From an uncultured bacterium (GTDB lineage: Bacteria; Bacillota; Clostridia; Lachnospirales; Lachnospiraceae), in contig CANRWP010000009.1 of the NCBI GenBank assembly GCA_947643595.1, forward strand, positions 1 to 64,000: 64,000 nucleotides of DNA, written 5' to 3'. Positions 43,278 through 51,538 of the stretch are shown here, in pieces; within the stretch, counting starts at the first letter, position 1; the number at the start of each line of letters is the position of its first letter. The position numbers were made by a program, and so were the translations under genes. The notes beneath the pieces were generated by a model. The model saw nothing but the letters and a program-made list of their open reading frames with translations. It did no database searches and had not been told where the DNA came from.

Positions 43278-43754
43278 ATGGGAGTGCCCAATATTGTGCT
43301 GTGTCGGATTGACAACAGACTGGTACACGGTCAGGTCGGCGTTTCGTGGCTGGCGTATTCAAAGGCGAATCTGATTCTGATTGCCGATGATGAGGTGGCG
43401 AATGACAAACTGCAGCAGGATATCATGCGTATGACGGCCAACCACTACAATGTGCAGATCCGCTTTTTTACGATCGATCACACGGCGGAAATTATCGGAA
43501 GAGCGGCGCCTTCACAGAAAATCTTTATCGTGACAAAGACGCCGCATCAAATGCTGGAACTGGTCCGAAAAGGCGTGCCGATCAGAGAGGTGAATGTGGG
43601 AAATATGCACTTTTCCGAGGGGAAAAAGCAGATCAGCTCAAGGGTGTACGCGGATGAGGCGGACGTGGCGGCGCTAAAGGAGCTGGAACAGAGGACGGAA
43701 CGGTTATACTTTCAGGATGTGCCCGCAGCGGCAGTGGAACATGTAACATTGTAG
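43278..43754 (+). CDS. PTS system IIB component, mannose/fructose/sorbose family
   Basis: 158 residues. The phosphorylation site is in CRIDNRLVHGQVGVSW (His17), the hallmark of EIIB of the mannose family. It passes phosphate from an EIIA to the sugar bound by IIC/IID. It is first in an operon with IIC and IID but no IIA gene. Confidence 0.92.
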   Translation: MGVPNIVLCRIDNRLVHGQVGVSWLAYSKANLILIADDEVANDKLQQDIMRMTANHYNVQIRFFTIDHTAEIIGRAAPSQKIFIVTKTPHQMLELVRKGVPIREVNVGNMHFSEGKKQISSRVYADEADVAALKELEQRTERLYFQDVPAAAVEHVTL

Positions 43755-43777
43755 GAGGAAAAGAGGAGGAGAGAATT

Positions 43778-44563
43778 ATGTCAGTAACACTTTTTCAGGC
43801 GATTCTGTTATCGATCTGGGGATTGATAACGGGTACGGATAGAATGTCGGAAGCCTTTTTCTGGTTTCGCCCGATCATAGTGGCGACCGGCGCAGGTATT
43901 ATTTTGGGCGATCCCGTGCACGGGGCTATGGTAGGCGGTCTGACGGAGCTGGCTTTTGCGGGATTGACACCGGCGGGAGGCGCAATTCCGCCCGATCCGG
44001 TTATTGCCGGGATGATGGGCGCCATATTTGCGTGCGGGGCAGGGGTGAACCCGGCAGCAGCAGTCGGCCTGGCATTGCCATTCAGTGTATTGATGCAGTA
44101 TGTGCTTGTGCTTTTGTACACCGGCTATGCGTTTTTTATGAAACCGCTTGATCGAATGATCGACAAATGCGATGTAAAAGGCATTATCCGGCTGAATATT
44201 TTCGGACTGTTTCTGGCGGGTGTGGTCTATATGGTATTTACGTTCCTCGCGAGCTATCTGATGCAGGATGCCATCAGCGCGCTGATCCGGATCATTCCGG
44301 AGTGGTTCATGAACGGTCTGGAGGTGGCGGGAGGCGTGATGCCGGCGCTCGGCTTCGGGATGCTTTTGACGACGATGTTCAAGGTAAAATACACACCGTT
44401 TATCGTGATCGGCTTTTTGGCGGCGACCTACGGCGGCTTTAACAATATCCTTCCGGTGGCGTTAATCGGAGCAGCGTTTGCGATGTACAATTATTTCTTT
44501 AAAAAGGAAGATACCGTTTCGGCAGTGATGGAAAATGGGGGTGGCGAAGATGAAGGAATCTAA
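43778..44563 (+). CDS. PTS system IIC component, mannose/sorbose (AgaW-like) family
   Basis: 261 residues, with about seven hydrophobic segments. The family signature is ILGDPVHGAMVGGLTELAF...GGAIPPDP. It forms the sugar-translocating channel with IID. The C-terminus overlaps the IID start by 14 nt. Confidence 0.92.
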   Translation: MSVTLFQAILLSIWGLITGTDRMSEAFFWFRPIIVATGAGIILGDPVHGAMVGGLTELAFAGLTPAGGAIPPDPVIAGMMGAIFACGAGVNPAAAVGLALPFSVLMQYVLVLLYTGYAFFMKPLDRMIDKCDVKGIIRLNIFGLFLAGVVYMVFTFLASYLMQDAISALIRIIPEWFMNGLEVAGGVMPALGFGMLLTTMFKVKYTPFIVIGFLAATYGGFNNILPVALIGAAFAMYNYFFKKEDTVSAVMENGGGEDEGI

Positions 44564-45347
44564 TTATGTGATTACCAAAAAGGATCTCAATCAGTCTGTA
44601 TGGCGGTCCATTCTCCTGCAGGGAACCTTTAACTATGAGAGATATCAGGGCAGCGGCTGGTGCGCGATGATGGCTCCGTACCTCGAGAAAATATACGGGG
44701 ATGACAAGGAGGAACTGCGGGAGGCTTTGAAGGACAACAGCGGATTTTTTAACTGTCAGCTGATCATGACCATGTTTTTGCAGGGGCTTCTTTTGTCTCT
44801 CTATGAGAAAAAGCAGAGCAGGGACCTGATCAATAATCTGCGGGTGTCTCTGTTCGGTCCGCTGGCCGGAATCGGCGATTCGCTGTTCTGGTTTACGCTG
44901 ATGCCGATCATGGCCGGCGTGTGTTCCTCCATGGCGAACGAGGGAAGCCTGGTAGGGCCCGCGATCTATTTTATCGTGTACATAGCGGTGTTTTTATCAA
45001 AATACTTTTTTGTCCATGCGGGATATAAGATGGGAGCGACGTCTATATCAAAGCTGGGAGAAAAGACAAAGGATCTTTCGACGGCGGCTTCCATTCTGGG
45101 CTGCACTGTGATAGGCGGTCTGATAGCAACGCTGATCACTTTCAATATCAAGACGACGATCAGCATCACGGACGCGGCGTCCGTATCCATTCAGGAAGCG
45201 TTTTTTGACCAGATCATTCCGGGGTTCCTGCCGGTGCTGATCACAGTGCTGATGTATTATCTGATAAAGAAAAAAGTGAGCCCGACTGTCCTGATCGTGG
45301 GAATCCTGGTGGTATGCCTGGCGCTGTCCCTGGTGGGAATCGTGTGA
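44550..45347 (+). CDS. PTS system IID component, mannose family
   Basis: 265 residues. The EIID motif is seen as WRSILLQGTFNYERYQGSGWCAMMAPYL, then FFNCQLIM and GPLAGIGDSLFWFTLMPI, followed by membrane helices. It pairs with IIC. The start at 44550 is chosen for its GGGGGTGG-like site and family N-terminus. Confidence 0.92.
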   Translation: MKESNYVITKKDLNQSVWRSILLQGTFNYERYQGSGWCAMMAPYLEKIYGDDKEELREALKDNSGFFNCQLIMTMFLQGLLLSLYEKKQSRDLINNLRVSLFGPLAGIGDSLFWFTLMPIMAGVCSSMANEGSLVGPAIYFIVYIAVFLSKYFFVHAGYKMGATSISKLGEKTKDLSTAASILGCTVIGGLIATLITFNIKTTISITDAASVSIQEAFFDQIIPGFLPVLITVLMYYLIKKKVSPTVLIVGILVVCLALSLVGIV

Positions 45348-45390
45348 CACTGTTTTGACAAATAAATAAATCGGAAAAGAGGAGAAAAAA

Positions 45391-46149
45391 ATGAAGATTG
45401 TTTTGTGCAGGGATTATGACGAAGTGAGCAGAGTGATGGCGGAGAAGGTCGTAGACCTGATCCATGAGAAACCGGATCTGGTATTCTGTCTTCCGGCGGG
45501 AAATTCCCCGATCGGTATGTACAAGTATCTGGTGAAGATGTATCAGGAGGGGAAAGTAGACTATTCCAGGCTGAGGACTTTTGACATGGACGAGTACGCG
45601 GGACTGACGCCGGATGATCCGCACAGTTTTATCTACTTTATGCATCATCACTTTTTGGATCATGTCAATATCAATTTGGACAATGTGAGATATCCGAAGG
45701 CGGATGCCGAAGATCTGGATGCGGAGTGCAGGCGGTATGCCCAGGAGATCGTCGATGCGGGAGGGCTGGATATCGCGATCACCAGCATCGGTGATGACGG
45801 CCACATCGCGTTCAATGAGCCGGACAGCTATCTGCTGCCGAGAACACACGTCGTAAAGATGGATGAGGCGACCCGCAAGCAGAATCAGTCCGCGTTCGCC
45901 GACTGTGAGACCGGCGTTCCGGAATATGCTGTCACAACGGGCATGGAGGAGCATATCAAGGCGAAACATTACTATGTCGTATGCTCCGGCGCGCATAAGG
46001 CTCCCCTTCTGAAGAAGATGTTTGAGTGCGAAAAGCTGGACCCGCAGTTCCCGGTTTCCTGGCTCAGAATGCATCCCAACGTGGAGTTTATTGTGGATGA
46101 AGAGGCGGCAAAGGATATTCCGAGGGAAGCGCTGGAATATTTCCAATAA
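45391..46149 (+). CDS. Glucosamine-6-phosphate deaminase-type enzyme (NagB/AgaI family)
   Basis: 252 residues of the NagB isomerase fold. Active-site segments are LPAGNSPIGMYKYLV, FDMDEYAGL and DIAITSIGDDGHIAFNEP (Asp base and His). These enzymes convert an amino-sugar 6-phosphate to a ketose 6-phosphate plus ammonia. Sitting next to a mannose-type PTS, it suggests that the imported sugar is an amino sugar, or that the enzyme isomerises another hexose phosphate. It is the first enzyme gene after the transporter. Confidence 0.88.
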   Translation: MKIVLCRDYDEVSRVMAEKVVDLIHEKPDLVFCLPAGNSPIGMYKYLVKMYQEGKVDYSRLRTFDMDEYAGLTPDDPHSFIYFMHHHFLDHVNINLDNVRYPKADAEDLDAECRRYAQEIVDAGGLDIAITSIGDDGHIAFNEPDSYLLPRTHVVKMDEATRKQNQSAFADCETGVPEYAVTTGMEEHIKAKHYYVVCSGAHKAPLLKKMFECEKLDPQFPVSWLRMHPNVEFIVDEEAAKDIPREALEYFQ

Positions 46150-46171
46150 CAGTTGAGAGAAGGATGCGGCT

Positions 46172-46798
46172 ATGAAATTGCAGATTGCGGTGGATATTGC
46201 AGATACGGAACGGGTTTTGGAGATAGCGGAGCAGGTGCATGACATTGTGGACATCTATGAGGTGGGAACTCCTGTGATCATGAAGGAGGGTATGCGCCCG
46301 GTCAGAGCCTTAAAGGAGAGATATCCGGATCTGTGCGTACTCGCGGACACAAAGATCATGGATGGCGGCGCGCTGGAATGTGAGGATGTATGTGAGGCGG
46401 GAGCCGATATCGTCACGGTGCTGGCGCTCGCTGACAATGCGACGATCGCGGAAGTGGCGGAGACGGCGCACAGATATGACAGGAAGGTACTGGCTGATTT
46501 GATCTGTGTGAGAGACATTCCGGGGAGAGCAAAAGAACTGGCGGATATGGGGGTCGATTATATCGGGGTACATACGGGCGTGGATATGCAGAAGGCCGGA
46601 AGGACGCCTTTAAAAGATCTGGAAGAACTGATTCTCGCTGTGGATTCTGCTAAAACAGCGGTTGCCGGTGGCGTAAAGATCGATACGATAGACGCGTATG
46701 CGGCGCTTGAAGCGGAAATCATTATCGCGGGGGGAGCGCTCTGTCACGCGGAAAATATTCGACAGGCTGCCATAGATATGAAAGGACATATAAAATAA
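46172..46798 (+). CDS. 3-hexulose-6-phosphate synthase / 3-keto-L-gulonate-6-P decarboxylase family
   Basis: 208 residues of the OMP-decarboxylase superfamily. The metal/catalytic set is Asp8, and Asp59-Lys61-Asp64 in LADTKIMDGG. The loop YIGVHTGVDMQ resembles hexulose-phosphate synthases (VHTGxDxQ), while KGPDC (UlaD) has a different sequence here. It would interconvert ribulose 5-phosphate plus formaldehyde with hexulose 6-phosphate. It is coupled to the PHI gene by a TAATG junction, the usual HPS-PHI pair. Confidence 0.85.
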   Translation: MKLQIAVDIADTERVLEIAEQVHDIVDIYEVGTPVIMKEGMRPVRALKERYPDLCVLADTKIMDGGALECEDVCEAGADIVTVLALADNATIAEVAETAHRYDRKVLADLICVRDIPGRAKELADMGVDYIGVHTGVDMQKAGRTPLKDLEELILAVDSAKTAVAGGVKIDTIDAYAALEAEIIIAGGALCHAENIRQAAIDMKGHIK

Positions 46799-47361
46799 TG
46801 GAGATAAAGACTATCTTAGCGGATGTGATGCATGAGCTGGAAGATGTGTTTGAGAATCTCGACGAAGGTCAGCTGCGGGAACTGGAGAGCAGGGTAAAAA
46901 AGGCGGATAAGATCTTTGTGGCGGGAGCGGGAAGATCGCTGATGATGATACGGGGATTTGCCATGCGGCTGATGCATATGGGATTTACCGCGTATGTGGT
47001 GGGTGAGACGGTGACACCGGCTATCGGGCCGGGAGATCTGCTGCTCATCGCCTCGGGCTCGGGTGAGACGGGCACCCTGACGGTCATGGCGGAGAAATGT
47101 AAGAAAACGGGGGCGGAGCTTGCCCTGATCACCACAAATCCGTCGTCCGCTATAGGAAATCTGGCGGATTGTGTGACGGAAGTGCCGGCGGCAAGCACAA
47201 AATGCCGGGACAATAAAAGAAAATCCATTCAGCCGGGGGCGAATACATTCGAACAGAGCGTGCTGCTGATCGGCGACGCGATGGTTATCGATATGATCTC
47301 CGATGGGGAGCCGGAAAAAACCAACAGGGTTCTGATGAAAAGACACGCGAATCTGGAATGA
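46798..47361 (+). CDS. 6-phospho-3-hexuloisomerase (SIS domain)
   Basis: 187 residues. SIS fold with KIFVAGAGRSLMMIRGFAMRLMHMGF and LIASGSGETGTL, the signatures of PHI/HxlB. It isomerises 3-hexulose 6-phosphate to fructose 6-phosphate. It is translationally coupled to the HPS gene and ends the PTS operon; a new promoter begins 35 bp downstream. Confidence 0.9.
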   Translation: MEIKTILADVMHELEDVFENLDEGQLRELESRVKKADKIFVAGAGRSLMMIRGFAMRLMHMGFTAYVVGETVTPAIGPGDLLLIASGSGETGTLTVMAEKCKKTGAELALITTNPSSAIGNLADCVTEVPAASTKCRDNKRKSIQPGANTFEQSVLLIGDAMVIDMISDGEPEKTNRVLMKRHANLE

Positions 47362-47395
47362 CGGGATTTGGATGAAATATCCGGTACGAAAAAAC

Positions 47396-47424
47396 TTGAC
47401 AACGCTCTTCTACATTACTATAAT
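47396..47424 (+). promoter_or_regulatory. Consensus sigma-A promoter of the 2-oxoacid oxidoreductase operon
   Basis: TTGACA (47396-47401) and TATAAT (47419-47424), 17-bp spacer: a perfect consensus. Confidence 0.88.
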
Positions 47425-47439
47425 GAACTAAGTTGAATA

Positions 47440-47689
47440 AACCTGAAAAACGATGACGGAGACAGTACATCCATTTGGAAAGTCACAGAGAGCCGCATAT
47501 GCTGAGAAGCGGTACGAGTAGAATGGACCGGAATATCACTCCCGAGTTGCTGCACCAAAGCGAGAGCGAGTAGATGCAGACGGGTTCCTCCCGTGACAGA
47601 GGACGCATATGTTGGTATGTCGTAAATGGGACGAGAAGAGGATGAGAGACTTTAGAAGCCGACTATGTGAATGAACAGGTCGGCTTTTT
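47440..47689 (+). ncRNA. T-box-like tRNA-sensing leader with terminator
   Basis: About 250 nt of untranslated leader. Stem-I elements are in order: GATGACGGAGACAGTAC near 47451 (T-box loop-E/AGUA region), AGAGAGCCG with CTGAGAAGCGG near 47489 (AG-bulge/distal arm), then GGAATATCACTCCCGAG near 47530. The last is the specifier-loop strand and closing helix, where AUC (Ile) followed by A is the best-placed codon. A stem-III-like GCAGACGGG...CCCGTGACAG follows near 47576. The strict T-box sequence (GGGTGGNACCGCG) is not clearly present; TGGGAC at 47627 is the nearest. The leader ends in a terminator (47656-47689). Confidence 0.6.
47656..47689 (+). terminator. Regulatory terminator at the end of the T-box-like leader
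   Basis: AAGCCGAC pairs with GTCGGCTT around a 15-nt loop, followed by TTTTT. It lies 52 bp before the first gene, as expected for an attenuator. Confidence 0.8.
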
Positions 47690-47740
47690 CTATGCGCGCA
47701 GGTTTGTGCAAAATCATTTAGCGGAAGGAGAATGGATATT

Positions 47741-48352
47741 ATGAAAAACACGGTTGAGATCAGATGGCACGGAAGAGGCGGACAGGGGGCGAAGACGGCG
47801 GCTCTGCTGCTTGCGGATGTTGCGTTTAAGACGGGAAAGTATGTGCAGGGATTCCCGGAGTACGGCCCGGAGCGCATGGGCGCGCCGATCACGGCGTACA
47901 ACCGGATCAGCAGAGATCCCATCACGATCCACTCCAATATCTATTCGCCGGACTATGTCGTGGTCGTGGACGACGGCCTGATCACGAGTATCGACGTGAC
48001 GCAGGGACTGAAAAAGAACGGCGCGGTGATCGTCAACACGGAGCGCGGCAGAGAGGAGATCGTCTCGCAGCTGCGGCGGCACGGATGGAAGGGCAGCGTC
48101 TACACGGTGGACGCGCGAAAGATATCCGTTGAGGCGTTAGGCAGATATTATCCGAACTCCCCCATGCTGGCGGCGGTCGTGGCGGTGTCCGGCGTGGTGA
48201 CGCCCGCTGAATTTTTGAAGGAAATGGAAGATTCCTTTGCACATAAATTCGCGAAGAAGCCGGAGGTGATCGAGGGCAATATGAAGGCGCTTGATATGAC
48301 TTTTGCGGCGCTTGCGGAGGATGGGAGAAATCCCGTCAGAAAGAGCGCGTAG
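47741..48352 (+). CDS. 2-oxoacid:ferredoxin oxidoreductase, gamma subunit
   Basis: 203 residues. The N-terminus RWHGRGGQGAKTAALLLADVAF and PEYGPERMGAP are signatures of the gamma domain of pyruvate/2-oxoacid:acceptor oxidoreductases. The complex oxidises a 2-oxoacid to acyl-CoA plus CO2 and reduces ferredoxin. The start at 47741 is 10 nt from AAGGAG; ATG 47732 is too close. It is the first of four subunit genes. Confidence 0.92.
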   Translation: MKNTVEIRWHGRGGQGAKTAALLLADVAFKTGKYVQGFPEYGPERMGAPITAYNRISRDPITIHSNIYSPDYVVVVDDGLITSIDVTQGLKKNGAVIVNTERGREEIVSQLRRHGWKGSVYTVDARKISVEALGRYYPNSPMLAAVVAVSGVVTPAEFLKEMEDSFAHKFAKKPEVIEGNMKALDMTFAALAEDGRNPVRKSA

Positions 48353-48396
48353 AGAGTGCGCTGTGTGTGCATTGCGGGAAAGGAAACAACGATCAG

Positions 48397-48693
48397 ATGA
48401 AAAAGAATGTTATCAATGAGAGGAGCCCGTGGCAGGACATCACGGAAGGCAATCAGATCTATGAGACTGCCACTTCCAGGGATTTTCACACGGGCGAGTG
48501 GAGGACTTCCACGCCCTTATATAAGAAGGATAAGTGCAGGCAGTGCCTGCTGTGCGTGCCGGTATGCCCGGATTCATCCATCCCGGTCTACGGGGAAAAA
48601 CGGCAGGAATTTGATTACGACCACTGCAAAGGCTGCGGCATCTGCGCGAAGGTGTGCCCCTTTGGAGCGATCGAGATGAAGGAGGGGAAGTAA
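48397..48693 (+). CDS. 2-oxoacid:ferredoxin oxidoreductase, delta (ferredoxin) subunit
   Basis: 98 residues with two [4Fe-4S] motifs, CRQCLLCVPVCP and CKGCGICAKVCP. It carries electrons from the catalytic subunits to free ferredoxin. Its stop abuts the alpha-subunit start. Confidence 0.92.
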   Translation: MKKNVINERSPWQDITEGNQIYETATSRDFHTGEWRTSTPLYKKDKCRQCLLCVPVCPDSSIPVYGEKRQEFDYDHCKGCGICAKVCPFGAIEMKEGK

Positions 48694-49881
48694 ATGGCGA
48701 TCAGAGAACGTTTATCCGGCAATGAAGCCGTGGCCTATGCCATCAAACAGATAAATCCCGATGTGATGCCCGCGTTCCCCATCACGCCCTCGACGGAGAT
48801 CCCGCAGTATGTGGCGAACTACATAGCGAACGGAAAGGTGGACACGGAGTTCATCCATGTGGAGAGCGAGCACAGCGCCATGAGCGCGGCGGTCGGCGCT
48901 TCGGCGGCGGGAGCCAGGGTCGTCACGGCGACATCCTCCTGCGGGATGGCTCTGATGTGGGAGGAGCTGTATGTGGCGGCCTCCGACCGTCTCCCTGTCG
49001 TGCTGGCGCTTGTAAACCGGGCGCTCAGCGGCCCCATCAATATCAACGCGGACCATTCGGACAGCATGGGGGCGCGGGATGCAGGCTGGATCCAGATCTA
49101 CGCGGAGTCCAACCAGGAGGTGTACGACAACTTCCTGCAGGCATACCCCATCGCGGAGCACGAGTCGGTGCATCTCCCCGTGATGATCTGTCAGGACGGC
49201 TTTATCACAAGCCACGGCGTGGAGAATATCCTGCTGGTGGAGGATGAGAAGGTGAAGGAGTTCGTGGGAGAGTATTGCCCGGCGCACTATCTTCTGAAAA
49301 AAGAGGAGCCGATGGCTGTGGGGCCTTACGCGGTTTCCAGTTACTATATGGAGACCAAGAGAGGACAGCGGGAGGCGATGAAAAATGCCAGACAGGTGAT
49401 CCTGGATGTGGCGAAGCGGTTTGAGGAGATGACCGGGAGAAAGTACGGCTTTTTCGAGGAGTACCGGATGGAGGACGCGGAGTATGTGATCGTCCTCATC
49501 GGTTCCGCGGCCGGCACGTGCAAGGCGGCGGTGGATAAGATCAGAGAGCGGAGCGGCAAAAAGGTCGGACTTTTGAAGATCAGGGTGTTCCGTCCCTTCC
49601 CCGAGGAGGAGCTGGCGCAGGCGCTGAAAGACAGAAAAGCGGTGGCGGTGTTGGACCGCTCCGAGATGTTTTCCGCCACGGGCGGTCCCCTGGGGACGGA
49701 GGTGCGTTCGGCACTCTACGGCGCGAAGTCCAAGGCGGGGGTCGTGAATTATTTCTACGGCCTGGGCGGCAGGGACATCACCGTGGAAGATTTTGAAGAA
49801 GTCTATACAAAGCTTGAAAAGCTGGCGCAGACCCATAAAGCAGAAGATATGTACGCCTATATCGGACTGCGGGAAAAGTAA
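48694..49881 (+). CDS. 2-oxoacid:ferredoxin oxidoreductase, alpha subunit
   Basis: 395 residues. The pyrimidine-binding domain opens LSGNEAVAYAIKQINPDVMPAFPITPSTEIPQ in parts (GNEAVA, PITPST) and has HSDSMGARDAGW. A C-terminal domain of transketolase type follows (FRPFPEEELAQAL). The four-subunit split (gamma, delta, alpha, beta) is that of the pyruvate or branched-chain 2-oxoacid enzymes of anaerobes; motifs do not settle the substrate. If the leader upstream senses Ile-tRNA, a branched-chain 2-oxoacid would fit. Confidence 0.92.
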   Translation: MAIRERLSGNEAVAYAIKQINPDVMPAFPITPSTEIPQYVANYIANGKVDTEFIHVESEHSAMSAAVGASAAGARVVTATSSCGMALMWEELYVAASDRLPVVLALVNRALSGPININADHSDSMGARDAGWIQIYAESNQEVYDNFLQAYPIAEHESVHLPVMICQDGFITSHGVENILLVEDEKVKEFVGEYCPAHYLLKKEEPMAVGPYAVSSYYMETKRGQREAMKNARQVILDVAKRFEEMTGRKYGFFEEYRMEDAEYVIVLIGSAAGTCKAAVDKIRERSGKKVGLLKIRVFRPFPEEELAQALKDRKAVAVLDRSEMFSATGGPLGTEVRSALYGAKSKAGVVNYFYGLGGRDITVEDFEEVYTKLEKLAQTHKAEDMYAYIGLREK

Positions 49882-49903
49882 GGGTGAAATGAGAGGAAAT
49901 GAG

Positions 49904-50842
49904 ATGGAGACAGCATTTAATTATAAAGAAGTGATGAGCAGGCAGGAGCGCCTCTCGCCCGGGCACAGGATGTGCGCGGGCTGCGGCGGGACCGTGGCGG
50001 TCCGTGCGGTACTCAGAGCGCTGCACCCGGAGGACAGGGCGGTGATCGGCAACGCCACGGGATGCCTGGAGGTATCCACTTTCATGTATCCCTATACCGC
50101 CTACGAGGACAGCTATATCCACAATGCCTTTGAGAACGCGGGGGCGACCATGTCCGGCGTGGAGACCGCTTACCGGGTGCTCCGGAAAAAGGGAAAGATC
50201 GGGGAAGAGTATAAATTTATTACTTTCGGCGGCGACGGCGGAACCTACGACATCGGTTTTCAGTCCCTCTCCGGTGCGATGGAGAGAGGGCACGACATGG
50301 TCTATGTCTGCTACGATAACGGCGCTTATATGAACACGGGAACTCAGCGCTCCTCCGCGACGCCGCAGTTTGCGGACACGACGACGACGCCCGCAGGGAC
50401 GGTGTCAAGCGGCAAGGTGCAGATCCGGAAAGACCTGACGGCGATCCTGGCTGAGCACCATATCCCCTACGCGGCGCAGACCACGTTCACGTCGAATTTT
50501 AAGGATCTGCACACGAAGGCGGAAAAAGCTATCTACACAGAGGGAGCGGCGTTTCTGAACGTGATGTCCCCCTGTCCGAGAGGCTGGGGCTATGAGCCCT
50601 CCGAGCTGATGAATATCTGTAAGCTTGCAGTGGAGAGCTGCTACTGGCCGTTATATGAGGTGGTGGACGGAAAGTGGATCCTGAGTTACGAGCCGAAGAA
50701 CAAGCTGCCCGTGGAGGACTTTTTCCGCACCCAGAAGCGCTTTAAACATCTCTTTACGCCGGAGGGCGGAGAACTGATCGCGCTGTGTCAGGCGGAAGTG
50801 GACAGGAGATGGGAAGAATTGAAAAGGAAGTGTGAGGCGTGA
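49904..50842 (+). CDS. 2-oxoacid:ferredoxin oxidoreductase, beta (TPP-binding) subunit
   Basis: 312 residues. The iron-sulfur-binding Cys region is at HRMCAGCGG. The thiamine pyrophosphate motif is FGGDGGTYDIGFQSLSGAMERGHD, followed by YDNGAYMNTGTQRS. It is the last gene of the operon, and a terminator follows at 50866. The start at 49904 follows GAGAGGA. Confidence 0.92.
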   Translation: METAFNYKEVMSRQERLSPGHRMCAGCGGTVAVRAVLRALHPEDRAVIGNATGCLEVSTFMYPYTAYEDSYIHNAFENAGATMSGVETAYRVLRKKGKIGEEYKFITFGGDGGTYDIGFQSLSGAMERGHDMVYVCYDNGAYMNTGTQRSSATPQFADTTTTPAGTVSSGKVQIRKDLTAILAEHHIPYAAQTTFTSNFKDLHTKAEKAIYTEGAAFLNVMSPCPRGWGYEPSELMNICKLAVESCYWPLYEVVDGKWILSYEPKNKLPVEDFFRTQKRFKHLFTPEGGELIALCQAEVDRRWEELKRKCEA

Positions 50843-50865
50843 GTCGGCTCACTGTGTTTATTTTG

Positions 50866-50907
50866 TATCCGGTTGTCGTTCTGGCAGCCGGATATTTGCA
50901 TTTTTTT
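50866..50907 (+). terminator. Terminator of the oxidoreductase operon
   Basis: TATCCGGTTG pairs with CAGCCGGATA (one G-U pair) around a 9-nt loop, with a T7 run shortly after. Confidence 0.75.
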
Positions 50908-50921
50908 CGGAAATTTGATTT

Positions 50922-50957
50922 GGGATGTCACATCCCGCGAAAAAAGTTGTGTATATA
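50922..50957 (+). promoter_or_regulatory. Probable autoregulated promoter of the ECF sigma operon
   Basis: GGGATGT-C-ACATCCC (50922-50936) is a perfect 7-1-7 palindrome that includes a TGTCACATCCC element, followed by TATATA at 50952-50957. No good sigma-A -35 is present, so recognition by the ECF factor encoded downstream is likely. Confidence 0.5.
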
Positions 50958-50977
50958 GGTAGAGGAGGTGAATTTCC

Positions 50978-51538
50978 ATGAAGGACAGCGATATCATTCA
51001 GCTATACTGGGACAGAAACGACCGGGCGATCAGCGAGACGTCCGATAAATACGGCCGCTACTGCAGGAGCATCGCGAAAAATATACTGGAAAATGAGCAG
51101 GACGCGGAGGAGTGCGTCAACGATACATACTTAAACGCGTGGAACGCGATGCCGACACACTGGCCGGAACAGTTATCGGCATTTCTCGGAAAGCTCACAC
51201 GCAATCTGTCCTTCAACAGGTATAAGTACAACCGCGCCGAAAAGCGGGGAGGCGGCGAGTTTACGCTTGTCCTGGACGAGCTGGCGGACTGCGTGTCAGG
51301 GAAAGATAATGTGGAGCAGGAGATCGACCGCCGGGAACTGACAGAAGCTGTCAATGCATTTGTGGCGGGACTTCCGGAGAGAAAGAGAAAAATATTTGTC
51401 CGCCGCTACTGGTACGCGGATCCAGTCTCAGAGATCGCCGGAGTTTACGGAATGGGATCCGGGAATGTGTCAAAGACGCTGGAGAGAATGCGGAAGCAGT
51501 TGCGGAACTATCTGACGGAAAGGGGGTTTGAGCTGTGA
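50978..51538 (+). CDS. ECF-type RNA polymerase sigma factor
   Basis: 186 residues with sigma region 2 (NILENEQDAEECVNDTYLNAWNAMP) and region 4 (LPERKRKIFVRRYWYADPVSEIAGVYGMGSGNVSKTLERMRKQL). No regions 1 or 3. The N-terminal MKDSDIIQLYWDRNDRAI is typical of a large Firmicutes ECF group. AGAGGAGGTG precedes the ATG. Its stop overlaps the next gene (GTGA), so sigma and membrane partner are made together. Confidence 0.92.
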   Translation: MKDSDIIQLYWDRNDRAISETSDKYGRYCRSIAKNILENEQDAEECVNDTYLNAWNAMPTHWPEQLSAFLGKLTRNLSFNRYKYNRAEKRGGGEFTLVLDELADCVSGKDNVEQEIDRRELTEAVNAFVAGLPERKRKIFVRRYWYADPVSEIAGVYGMGSGNVSKTLERMRKQLRNYLTERGFEL

